55,863 bases of DNA. Origin: a virus. A model generated the notes under the pieces. The model saw only the letters and a program-made list of their open reading frames with translations. It was not told where the DNA came from and made no database searches. Positions 30,739 through 37,600 of this stretch are shown one piece after another. The stretch lies in the IMG/VR virus record IMGVR_UViG_3300017971_000058, positions 1-55,863 of that record, one strand, 5' to 3'. How positions within the stretch are numbered: the stretch's first letter is position 1; each line of letters begins with the position of its first letter. A program made the translations under genes and the position numbers.

Positions 30739-30877
30739 GCCCCCATCGCCCCCATGTTTGCATCCCATACGGGGTCGGGTGTGGTGTGCTTGTGTCTGTG
30801 TGCGGGTGTGTGGGTGTGTATGTGGAGGACAGCACAGGACCCCCCGTATGGGATGCAAGGATGGGGGCGATGGGGGC
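30739..30877. repeat. 36-bp near-perfect inverted repeat with GT-rich loop
   Basis: Arms at 30739-30774 and 30842-30877 are complementary at 34 of 36 positions (mismatch only at the GT/CC pair in the middle). The 67-base loop is dominated by GTGTG on the plus strand. Candidate origin, recombination site or long RNA stem. Confidence 0.85.
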
Positions 30878-30956
30878 ACTTTCGTATAATCGGCCTTCCT
30901 GGTACTGTGCGGGCCGTTTTCAGGCGCCCCCACTTGGGGGCGGGTGGTGCTCAAGT

Positions 30957-30972
30957 GCCCCCATATGGGGGC
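30957..30972. repeat. 16-bp perfect palindrome GCCCCCATATGGGGGC
   Basis: Fully self-complementary. A related stem, CGCCCCC-ACTT-GGGGGCG, lies just upstream at about 30925-30942. Their shared CCCCCA/TGGGGG core recurs in the arms of the 36-bp repeat. Confidence 0.8.
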
Positions 30973-31049
30973 GATTAGGGGGCTAGAACGGTCATAAGTC
31001 CTTATAGGGTATGGTGTTAGGATCACTAGGGGCCCTGGGATCGGGCCGC

Positions 31050-31090
31050 CAGATCCGGGTACGGATCTGGATTGTTTTTCACACAATCCC
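31050..31090. terminator. Two adjacent stem-loops
   Basis: CCAGATCC-GGGTAC-GGATCTGG (from 31050) followed by GGATTGT-TTTTCAC-ACAATCC, overlapping by a few bases so they are mutually exclusive. They could terminate or attenuate transcription between the palindrome cluster and the promoter array, or bind a protein. No classic U-run. Confidence 0.35.
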
Positions 31091-31205
31091 CAGATCGCTC
31101 TGTGTTGCCCTGTGCGGCACGATCGCCCCTGGCCGACCCCTGAGTCGGATTCTCGGAGATCGTCGATTTTGAACCTTTTTTCCGCCCATTATTTCCTACC
31201 CGTCC

Positions 31206-31495
31206 TGGCACGGGTTTTGCTACGGAAAACGCCTGGCACGGCCCTTGCTACGGCCTTCAGGTGAGCGGCCTGCCTGGCACGCCCTTTGCTAGGGCCGTCC
31301 CTGGCACGGCCCTTGCTAGGGGGTTCTGTGGCACGCCCTTTGCTAGGCCCTGCCTGGCACGGGCCTTGCTAGGGCCTACCTGGCACACCCCTTGCTAGGG
31401 GGCACTTGGCACGGGCCTTGCTACTCGAGTCTTGGCACGCTTCTTGCTAGTGCATGCCCTGGCCTGGGGCCAAGCACTTGGCACGGGCCTTGCTT
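31206..31495 (+). promoter_or_regulatory. Array of ten sigma-54-type (-24/-12) promoter sequences
   Basis: Ten copies of TGGCAC-N5-TTGC at 31206, 31234, 31275, 31302, 31329, 31355, 31381, 31407, 31433 and 31479, all on the plus strand. Nine read TGGCACG-N4-TTGCT exactly; the seventh has TGGCACA. Nine of ten begin with a pyrimidine, as in the RpoN consensus YTGGCACG-N4-TTGCW. Steps are 28, 41, 27, 27, 26, 26, 26, 26 and 46 bases; the last long step hides a decayed copy (31460). The motif is direct observation. Use as promoters, a host sigma-54 sink, or another protein's iterons is open. The spacing is shorter than a polymerase footprint, so all cannot be bound at once. Confidence 0.85.
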
Positions 31496-31672
31496 GCGCG
31501 CGACCGCCTCCACGACCGGCCGCGGGTCGCGAGCTCCCTCCCCGTGCTCGTAACGCGCGGGCAGAAAAATTGCGGTCTGGAAAATCGGAGCGGTCGAAAA
31601 ATCGAGGTTTTGTGCTAAAGAACGCGCGGGCGCCTGAACTTGAGGGCCTCCAAGAAAAATACGGGATTTCAG

Positions 31673-31701
31673 TTGACTTCACCCCCGTTCCGTGTTACGG
31701 T
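31673..31701 (+). promoter_or_regulatory. Sigma-70-like promoter of terminase/fibre operon
   Basis: TTGACT (31673-31678), 17 bases, TACGGT (31696-31701). The -10 context CCGTGTTACGG matches CCGTGCTACGG of the leftward structural promoter at 2885-2913. Predicted start near 31709. Confidence 0.6.
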
Positions 31702-31710
31702 TGCGCGTAG

Positions 31711-31728
31711 GGTGCTAGATCCAGCACC
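31711..31728 (+). promoter_or_regulatory. Leader hairpin GGTGCT-AGATCC-AGCACC
   Basis: Six-bp perfect stem at the predicted 5' end of the transcript, 12 bases before ATG 31740. No Shine-Dalgarno is visible for this ATG, so the hairpin may stabilise the message or control translation; it could also be an operator at the start point. Confidence 0.45.
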
Positions 31729-31739
31729 ACAGCCCGTCC

Positions 31740-32801
31740 ATGCCCAGTCCGCACCAACAGGAGACCGAATCTCCCTTGCTCGACGCGTTCCTGCGCGGTG
31801 CGGAGCTACGCCGATTGCAGGGCGCGGAGCTGCGCGCGGCCCTGCACGAGGTGTGGACAGAAGGCGAACGGCCGCCCGCGGACCCCTTCGACCCGGAGAC
31901 CAAGCCGCTGCGCATCATGGTGATGTGGCGCCTCTGCCGGACGACCGCGATCGTGAAGGGCCTGTGCGCCGAGGACGAGACGCTGGACGCCGCGACCGAA
32001 CTCGAGCCGAACCCCTGGGTGGAACCCTTCCTTCCCATACTATCCGCAGCGGCTGGGTCGGCCCTCCGGCGCCAGCGCGCCGCGGCGCTGCTCCGCTACC
32101 ACGCCGAGGACCGGGGCCTGCCCCTCCTACCGCCCCGCGCCGAGCCGCGCGAGCTCGCCCGATGGTGCAACGCCGCAAGCATCGTGGCCGCGGACCTGGG
32201 GATCGAGAGGACCGCTGAGGGCCTCGCGGGACTCCAGGGGCTGCTCGACCCGCACCAGTGCGCCCGATGCGACGTGTCCGCGGCCGAGGTGCTGGCGTTC
32301 GAGGAGATGCTGCTCGCGGAGACGCTCGACCTGCTCCTGGACGCTGGCGAGCGCGCGACAGTCAAGCACTTCAAGGGTGAGTACGGCTTCGCGCACAAGG
32401 AGGCGAACGGCCTGCTGCGCGTCGTGAAGACGCAGGCGCTGGAGCGGTCGGCGGCGAGCATCGAGGAGAAGCGCGCCCTCCAGGAGATGCGACTCGAGGA
32501 CTTCATCGGTCGGTCCAAGGAGTCCCTGGACATGGACGGCGAGATGAAGGGCATCAAGGAGCTGGCGAAGATCCAGGGCCTGACACGCACCGAGCCGGAG
32601 AACCAGGCCGAGGAGTTCTTCGCAGTCGTGAAGCGCGTGGCCGAGCGACAGGATAAGGAGCAACTCGACGAGAAGACGCTCAAGCTCTTGGACGGGCGGC
32701 GAGCGGAAGAAGTCGAGGCAGTCGTGCTCGAACCGGAGCCCGACGACCCGGACGACGCCGAAGCGTTGGCCGAATTCGACAACGAGAACCAACACCGATA
32801 G
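31740..32801 (+). CDS. Possible terminase small subunit
   Basis: 353 residues, first gene of the rightward block. The N-terminal half is helical (LLDAFLRGAELRRLQGAELR), the middle has a HTH-like FKGEYGFAHKEANGLLRVVK (about 214-233), and the C-terminus (EMKGIKELAKIQGLTR, then EEFFAVVKRVAERQ) resembles the C-terminal region of small terminases. An acidic tail follows. Position, operon with TerL, and pattern make small terminase the best guess, but I am not certain; it is longer than most. No ribosome-binding site is visible before the ATG. Confidence 0.4.
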   Translation: MPSPHQQETESPLLDAFLRGAELRRLQGAELRAALHEVWTEGERPPADPFDPETKPLRIMVMWRLCRTTAIVKGLCAEDETLDAATELEPNPWVEPFLPILSAAAGSALRRQRAAALLRYHAEDRGLPLLPPRAEPRELARWCNAASIVAADLGIERTAEGLAGLQGLLDPHQCARCDVSAAEVLAFEEMLLAETLDLLLDAGERATVKHFKGEYGFAHKEANGLLRVVKTQALERSAASIEEKRALQEMRLEDFIGRSKESLDMDGEMKGIKELAKIQGLTRTEPENQAEEFFAVVKRVAERQDKEQLDEKTLKLLDGRRAEEVEAVVLEPEPDDPDDAEALAEFDNENQHR

Positions 32802-32809
32802 GTGCTACC

Positions 32810-33121
32810 ATGAGCAACCAATTCCAACCCCTCTTCGACGCCATGGAGTCCGGCGTCAGGAGCATTCTCGACCAACTCATCGACGGCACTGTCGAAGACC
32901 TCGACGGCCCGATCAGGGACATCGCCTCGCGCCTGACCCTCGCGGCCCGACGCAACCGCATGGACCTCGTGGAAGCGTGCCAGGATCAGCTCAAGGTCAT
33001 CGTGATCGAGAAGGAGCTGGTGCTCAAGAGCGGCACCTCCGGCTTCTTCGACACCGTGATCTCCGTCGGCATCAACGCCCTCATCAACGGCGCCATCGGG
33101 GCGCTCAACTCGCAACGCTAG
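32810..33121 (+). CDS. Hypothetical protein upstream of tail fibre
   Basis: 103 residues, start MSNQFQPLFDAMESGVRS. Helical, ending with a hydrophobic stretch (FFDTVISVGINALINGAIGA, about 79-98) that may insert in a membrane or bundle. Could be a virion or fibre-associated protein. No family recognised. Confidence 0.6.
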   Translation: MSNQFQPLFDAMESGVRSILDQLIDGTVEDLDGPIRDIASRLTLAARRNRMDLVEACQDQLKVIVIEKELVLKSGTSGFFDTVISVGINALINGAIGALNSQR

Positions 33122-33133
33122 AAAGGGACCAAC

Positions 33134-35350
33134 ATGACACGCCCGCAGAAGCCTGAATTCATCGGGAACCCGAACAACGACCTGGACCTCGCTGCATACG
33201 AAGAGGCTGTACGCCGATGGGAGGAGGCGTGCAAGGTGTATGATGCCAACCTGCGCAAGGCCGCGGGCGAGCCGACGATCGACGACGCGCTCAAGCAGAT
33301 GACCGACGAGAAGGCCGGGCCGCCCGGCCCTCCCGGTCTCGATGGTGTGAACGGTGCACCCGGCCCGGAAGGTCCCGAGGGACCGGAGGGACCGGCCGGT
33401 GCTGACGGCGCCGACGGCGAAGACGGAGCCGAGTGGTTCGTCGGATCCGGCGCGCCCAGCGCAGGGCTCGGCGTGGACGGGGACTTCTACCTGAACAGCG
33501 ACAACGGCGACGTGTACAAGAAGGCTGGCGGCTCCTGGGGCAGCCCCGTCGCCAACATCAAGGGAGCCGACGGTGCAGACGGTGCTGATGGCGCCGACGG
33601 TGCGGACGGCTCGGTCTGGTACGAGGGCACGGGCGCTCCCGGCGCGGGCCTCGGCGTGGACGGCGACTTCTACCTGGACGACGCGACCGGCGACGTGTAC
33701 CAGAAGTCGGGCGGTTCCTGGGGCGTCGTCGCGAACATCACCGGCCCGACAGGCGCAACGGGCGCGGCCGGTGCCGATGGCGCGGACTGGTACAGCGACC
33801 CGACCGATCCCAGTACGCTCTACAACGACGGCGACCACCACATGAACACGGCCTCGGGGGAAATCTTCGAGCAAGTCAGTGGTGCGTGGGTCTCGCAGGG
33901 CACCCTCGACATGGAGGACGCAAAGCAAGACCGCGAGAACGGTATCGTGGACATCACCGAGTGCGAACTGGTGTTCGTGGACGGCACGCGCCAGGTCCAG
34001 ATCCAACCCTTCACCACCTTCTTCGAGTATTACCACGACGGTACCTACTACAAGGAGACCGGCACCCTGACTGTGGTGATTCCGGATGTCGAGGGCCTGC
34101 ACTGGGTCTACATCGACGGTGCTACGCTTTCTAGCACCCAGGTGTTCGACGAGTCTCTCATCATCGACGAAGTGCTCGTTGCTATCGCCTACTGGGATGC
34201 GACGAACAAGACCTTCATCCGCGAGGGAGACAAGCGTCACGGAGCCATCATGGCTTCTGCCACGCACCGTGCCGCGCATTTCACCACAGGTCCGGCTTAC
34301 AGTCTCGGCTTTGGACTTGGCAACATGGACGTGGACGGCAGCGGGAACAACGCATCTGCTGCGAGGTTCTCGGTCGCGGACGGGGACTACTACGACGCCG
34401 ACCTGAAGCACGCCATCAAGGACAACGCGCCCCAGGAGCTTTCGACCATCGCCGAGATTCCGTTGTTCCACCGCAGCGGGGCGAGCGGCGACTGGCGCAA
34501 GGTCACGGCCACCACGTATCCGATCACGACCACGGGCACCGGGCGCGCGGCGTGGAACGAGTTTACGGGCGGGTCGTGGGGCCTCTCCGAGGTCGCCAGC
34601 GGTGACTTCGTGCTCGTCCACTACTTCGCCACCAACGACAAGGTGGAGCCCATCATCGGGCTCGTGGGCCTGGACACGTACAGCGATATCCGCATGGCGC
34701 GAGAAGGCGCCGCGGCCGAACTGGACGCGTTGCGCGACGGAGTGTATCAGGGCCTGATCCCGGACAGTATCCCGATCGCCACAGTGATCTGGGAGACCAA
34801 CTCTTCGTACACCAACGCAGTCAAGTCGCGCGTGCGCTCCACGCACCGGGACGAGGACTACGTGGACTGGCGAGACACGCTGGGTGACGAGAATGTCCCT
34901 GGGCCGGACCTCAACGCCAACAAGGCGATGCAGTACCGGAACACGGACAACTCGACCAACATGAACGTGACGGGCGGGGTGCCCGTGCCGCTGTTCGCTA
35001 CAGCGGAACTCACGCACCCGGACTTCACTCTCACGAGCGCGACGCAGATCACTTGCAACTTCGACGGCATAGTCGAGGTGAGTGGTTGTATCACCATCGT
35101 CACAGGAGTCACCACCATCCTCAACCTGGCTGCTGGTTACTTGCTGAACGGCACGCCTCTTGCGGGCTACGGCGGTTCTCAGCCGATGCAGGCTCCTGCC
35201 CTTGCCTTCGGCTCCATCACGGTGCCGACCCGTCGCATCGCCGTATCCAACGGCGACACGATCGGCATTTTCGCAATCCGTCTCGGCGGTGCCGGGTCGG
35301 TTCTTCAGATCAACAACCTCTCCTGGGGCCTCGTCAAGAGGATCTCCTGA
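33134..35350 (+). CDS. Collagen-like tail fibre / receptor-binding protein
   Basis: 738 residues. N-terminal helical base (about 1-60), then Gly-X-Y collagen-like runs (GPPGPPGLDGVNGAPGPEGP, GADGADGADGADG, GPTGATGAAGADG) alternating with a repeated module GLGVDGDFYL-(N/D) ... GDVYKKAGGSWG at about 107-140 and 165-200. The C-terminal 500 residues are beta-rich without a recognised domain and probably form the receptor-binding trimer. Collagen-like stretches are typical of trimeric phage fibres. Encoded with terminase, well away from the other tail genes. Confidence 0.8.
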   Translation: MTRPQKPEFIGNPNNDLDLAAYEEAVRRWEEACKVYDANLRKAAGEPTIDDALKQMTDEKAGPPGPPGLDGVNGAPGPEGPEGPEGPAGADGADGEDGAEWFVGSGAPSAGLGVDGDFYLNSDNGDVYKKAGGSWGSPVANIKGADGADGADGADGADGSVWYEGTGAPGAGLGVDGDFYLDDATGDVYQKSGGSWGVVANITGPTGATGAAGADGADWYSDPTDPSTLYNDGDHHMNTASGEIFEQVSGAWVSQGTLDMEDAKQDRENGIVDITECELVFVDGTRQVQIQPFTTFFEYYHDGTYYKETGTLTVVIPDVEGLHWVYIDGATLSSTQVFDESLIIDEVLVAIAYWDATNKTFIREGDKRHGAIMASATHRAAHFTTGPAYSLGFGLGNMDVDGSGNNASAARFSVADGDYYDADLKHAIKDNAPQELSTIAEIPLFHRSGASGDWRKVTATTYPITTTGTGRAAWNEFTGGSWGLSEVASGDFVLVHYFATNDKVEPIIGLVGLDTYSDIRMAREGAAAELDALRDGVYQGLIPDSIPIATVIWETNSSYTNAVKSRVRSTHRDEDYVDWRDTLGDENVPGPDLNANKAMQYRNTDNSTNMNVTGGVPVPLFATAELTHPDFTLTSATQITCNFDGIVEVSGCITIVTGVTTILNLAAGYLLNGTPLAGYGGSQPMQAPALAFGSITVPTRRIAVSNGDTIGIFAIRLGGAGSVLQINNLSWGLVKRIS

Positions 35351-35351
35351 C

Positions 35352-35498
35352 ATGAAGCGCTACAAGAAGCTGCTCATCGCGCTCGCGGCCATCGCGAGCA
35401 TCTACATCGTGAAGGCCACCGGCCTTGACCAGGGCCTCATTGACGACGTGCTCGATGCGGCGATCGAGGCAGTCACCGAAGCCCCGGCCGAGGAGTAG
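35352..35498 (+). CDS. Small membrane-anchored protein
   Basis: 48 residues: MKRYKKLLIALAAIASIYIV is a positively charged start plus one transmembrane helix, followed by an acidic helix ending APAEE. The ATG follows the fibre stop by one base. Size and topology would fit a pinholin- or spanin-like helper, but nothing specific supports that. Confidence 0.55.
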   Translation: MKRYKKLLIALAAIASIYIVKATGLDQGLIDDVLDAAIEAVTEAPAEE

Positions 35499-35501
35499 AT
35501 C

Positions 35502-35789
35502 ATGGACTTCAACTGGATTCGCCATGACCTTCTCAGAGGCGCGGGCCATAGTACGTCGGCAGCAGGGAAGCGTTCTGTGCATACCGTAGTGGTCACTTCT
35601 ACGATGCGGCAGGGCGAACTGCTCAATCGGCTACACGGTGTGAAGACAGCATCTCTACAGCAAGGAGCTAACGGCTTCTTCCGAGGCCGCCCGGTTCCTG
35701 TAGTGTTCGATACCGAAGCCGTGCAGACGATCGTTGCGTCGTACGAGGCCGAGCTGGACAAGCTACGCAAGCAACTTGGAGTGACCTAG
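35502..35789 (+). CDS. Hypothetical protein
   Basis: 95 residues, start MDFNWIRHDLLRGAGHS. Conserved-looking motif TMRQGELLNRLHGVKTASLQ and a C-terminal helix (EAELDKLRKQLG). No family recognised. Confidence 0.55.
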   Translation: MDFNWIRHDLLRGAGHSTSAAGKRSVHTVVVTSTMRQGELLNRLHGVKTASLQQGANGFFRGRPVPVVFDTEAVQTIVASYEAELDKLRKQLGVT

Positions 35790-35790
35790 C

Positions 35791-36369
35791 ATGGGAGTCG
35801 GACTCGAGACCCTGTTCCACCTCATCTACGAGCTCGTTCACTGGATCGTCTCGTGGATCGTCCCTCAGTATGGCGTCGTCGAGGCGCAGGAGATGGGCGT
35901 GAAGGTGACAGGGCCTCGGGTCAAGGAACTCAAGCCGGGCGGCTACTGGCAGCACCGCCAGCGCACGACGGTCTACAAGGCCAACGTGAAGCGAGTGGTG
36001 CGCGAGCCCGCTGACGTGATCGCGACCACGAAGGACGGCCACTCTGTCCGTGTCGGGATCTCGTTGGCGTTCATCATCACCAACATCAAGACGTGGCTCA
36101 TCGACAACGAGGACGCGGAACAGGGCCTCCTCGTGGACGTGCAACGAGTCGTGCTCAAGTTCGTCAGGACGCACACGTTTGACGAGATCCAGGAGCACGA
36201 CGAGGACGACCTCACCAAACTCGCGCAGAAGGAACTCGGTCGCTACTTCGGCGTGCAAGTGAAACAGCTCGGCATCACGACGTTCGTCGAGACCGAGTGC
36301 CGCGACCTCAACCACTCCGGCAGCCTCGACGCGAGCGCCGGTATTTCCGAGGAAGAAGAAGACGAATGA
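35791..36369 (+). CDS. SPFH/band-7 (stomatin-like) protein
   Basis: 192 residues. A hydrophobic N-terminus (about 5-28, LETLFHLIYELVHWIVSWIV) is followed by an SPFH-like domain: VVEAQEMGVKVTGPRVKELKPGGY with the shortened core GVKVTGPRVKELKPGGYW, VRVGISLAFIITNI, LLVDVQRVVLKFVR, and a helix LTKLAQKELGRYFGVQVKQL. This order matches stomatin/HflK proteins, which scaffold membrane microdomains and regulate FtsH. An acidic tail (EEEEDE) ends it. Rare in phages; could organise lysis or modulate host membrane proteases. Overlaps the lipoprotein gene by ATGA. Confidence 0.65.
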   Translation: MGVGLETLFHLIYELVHWIVSWIVPQYGVVEAQEMGVKVTGPRVKELKPGGYWQHRQRTTVYKANVKRVVREPADVIATTKDGHSVRVGISLAFIITNIKTWLIDNEDAEQGLLVDVQRVVLKFVRTHTFDEIQEHDEDDLTKLAQKELGRYFGVQVKQLGITTFVETECRDLNHSGSLDASAGISEEEEDE

Positions 36370-36767
36370 AGCATCTGCTGATTGCTCTGAGCCTCGCGCT
36401 CGCTTCGTGCGCGGGAGTGCAGCCCGGCAACGTGCCGATCGCGGAGGGCTCGGTTGCCCGAACCATCGAGCGCGTGCTGGACCGCACCGAAGCCTACGCC
36501 GCGGAGGACAGCCTCGAGTTCGACAGGGAAGTCGCGGTCTCGATCGAGCACGCCCGCTCGGTGCTGCTGGTGCCGGAGGCGAGCGGGGCCTCGTTGCGGA
36601 GCTACCTGGCCCCGCTGATGAGCCTGCACGACCTGCTGGTCTCGGAGCGCGGCGCCGACGGCCGCCTCGAACAGCTCGAAGTGGACGTATATCTGGAGGA
36701 CACCGCGCGCCTCCGCTCTCTGTTCGACGCCGTGAACATCTACGCAGCGCCAGCCTTGGCGCCCTAG
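36366..36767 (+). CDS. Lipoprotein
   Basis: 133 residues. Signal MKHLLIALSLALASC has a textbook lipobox (LASC, Cys15). The mature part is helical and acidic (ERVLDRTEAYAAEDS). Next to a one-span coiled-coil protein (36772-37092), so an outer-membrane spanin partner is possible, though the order is the reverse of lambda Rz/Rz1. Function unknown. Confidence 0.65.
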   Translation: MKHLLIALSLALASCAGVQPGNVPIAEGSVARTIERVLDRTEAYAAEDSLEFDREVAVSIEHARSVLLVPEASGASLRSYLAPLMSLHDLLVSERGADGRLEQLEVDVYLEDTARLRSLFDAVNIYAAPALAP

Positions 36768-36771
36768 TCCT

Positions 36772-37092
36772 ATGATGCAGCTCCCGGAAGACTACGTGCC
36801 CGAATGGGCGAAGTACATCATCGCGACCGTTCTCGGCGCAGGCGGCCTGCACTGGTTCCGCGTCTGGTTGGAGTCTCGACGGCTCGCGAAAAAGGACTTC
36901 CGGGAGCTGCTGCTGGACCGAATCCGTGAATTGGAGACGGTGGTGGCGAACATGCAGAAGCGGATGGGCAACCTGCGGGTGGAGATGGCCCATCTGGAGA
37001 CGGAGAACATCCAGCTCAGGCGCCAGCTTGGGCTCGAAGAGGAGAATCACCGTGTTGACGAACAGGAGGAAGGAGGAAGCGTCGATGGATAG
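36772..37092 (+). CDS. Membrane protein with coiled coil (possible i-spanin)
   Basis: 106 residues. One transmembrane helix (about 13-31, WAKYIIATVLGAGGLHWF) followed by a coiled coil (about 40-92, LLLDRIRELETVVANMQ and HLETENIQLRRQLG). That topology is the one expected of an inner-membrane spanin or holin-like helper. Its 3' end overlaps the start of the next gene by eight bases. Confidence 0.55.
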   Translation: MMQLPEDYVPEWAKYIIATVLGAGGLHWFRVWLESRRLAKKDFRELLLDRIRELETVVANMQKRMGNLRVEMAHLETENIQLRRQLGLEEENHRVDEQEEGGSVDG

Positions 37093-37597
37093 CCTGCGCA
37101 GCCCGATGGACTTGTGCGAACGCCTCGGTTTGAGGCCGATGGCGGCGCAACTCTCCATCATGCGCCGCTTCTACGAGGGTGAGAACCCCCTCCAAGCCCC
37201 CGAAGTTCCCAACGAGAAGACAGTCAACGCCGTCGCGGTGTGCGCACTGTGGCGGCTGCTGTCCATCCCAGGCTCCCGATGTGTGGTCATCGGGTCGAGT
37301 CGCGACCTGGAGGGCCGCTTCATGGGTATCCTCCACGAGATCACGACCAAGGTGGACCCGATTCTCGCCTCTGTGTGCCGTTGGACGAACAAGCGAACGC
37401 TCAAGGTCGGCGACGCGGCTGGGCACGAGCTGCGATTCGTGTCGAATGTGCCTGAATGGCTCCGGTGCATGGAAGAAGGGCCGACCACGTACGTGGTTTT
37501 GGGTGCTCGAAGCTCTGATACTAATTTTGTAGACGCTTCGAGGATCATCGAGAGCTACGACGGACTCAGAGGAGCCCGCCACATCATCGTTTGGTAG
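37085..37597 (+). CDS. TerL-like ATPase paralogue lacking Walker A and nuclease
   Basis: 170 residues from ATG 37085, SD AGGAGG. The segment EKTVNAVAVCALWRLLSIPG then RCVVIGSSRDLEGRFMGIL aligns by eye with GKTAASAIVALWRCLRYPD and LCIVTSPSMRQCKQWIDE of TerL, its immediate downstream neighbour. The P-loop GKGPGKT is reduced to NEKT, and the acidic Walker B and nuclease domain are missing. It is therefore a degenerate partial copy, possibly a regulatory or structural partner of the terminase, or a remnant of duplication. Similarity is visual, not scored. Confidence 0.55.
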   Translation: MDSLRSPMDLCERLGLRPMAAQLSIMRRFYEGENPLQAPEVPNEKTVNAVAVCALWRLLSIPGSRCVVIGSSRDLEGRFMGILHEITTKVDPILASVCRWTNKRTLKVGDAAGHELRFVSNVPEWLRCMEEGPTTYVVLGARSSDTNFVDASRIIESYDGLRGARHIIVW

Positions 37598-37600
37598 CAG

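Larger units (their letters stand above)
30471..31739. other. 1.27-kb non-coding control region
   Basis: No gene is supported here on either strand. It separates the leftward early genes from the rightward terminase/fibre genes. From left to right it holds a C/G-tract region with many palindromes (30630-30980), a 36-bp inverted repeat, paired stem-loops (31050-31090), the sigma-54-type array (31206-31495), an A-rich stretch with AAAATCGGA and GAAAAATCGAGG (31560-31610), and a sigma-70-like promoter (31673-31701). I could not find a convincing leftward -35/-10 pair. The region is also the best candidate for a replication origin. Confidence 0.7.

Noticed and set aside
30775-30841. GT-rich loop as a simple sequence microsatellite
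   Set aside because: The GTGTG runs are irregular and are bounded exactly by the 36-bp inverted repeat, so I treat it as the loop of that element.
30885-30890. Perfect TATAAT as a promoter -10
   Set aside because: No acceptable -35 lies 16-18 bases upstream (TGGGGG), so I do not call a promoter here.
31206-31495. CRISPR array
   Set aside because: The repeated units are short promoter-like motifs with 9-13 bases between, not repeats with spacers of 30 bases, and no cas genes are near apart from a Cas4-like phage nuclease elsewhere.
32096-35353. 1085-codon minus-strand frame opposite the tail fibre
   Set aside because: The plus-strand frame has collagen-like repeats and coupled neighbours. 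The opposite frame has shadow composition.
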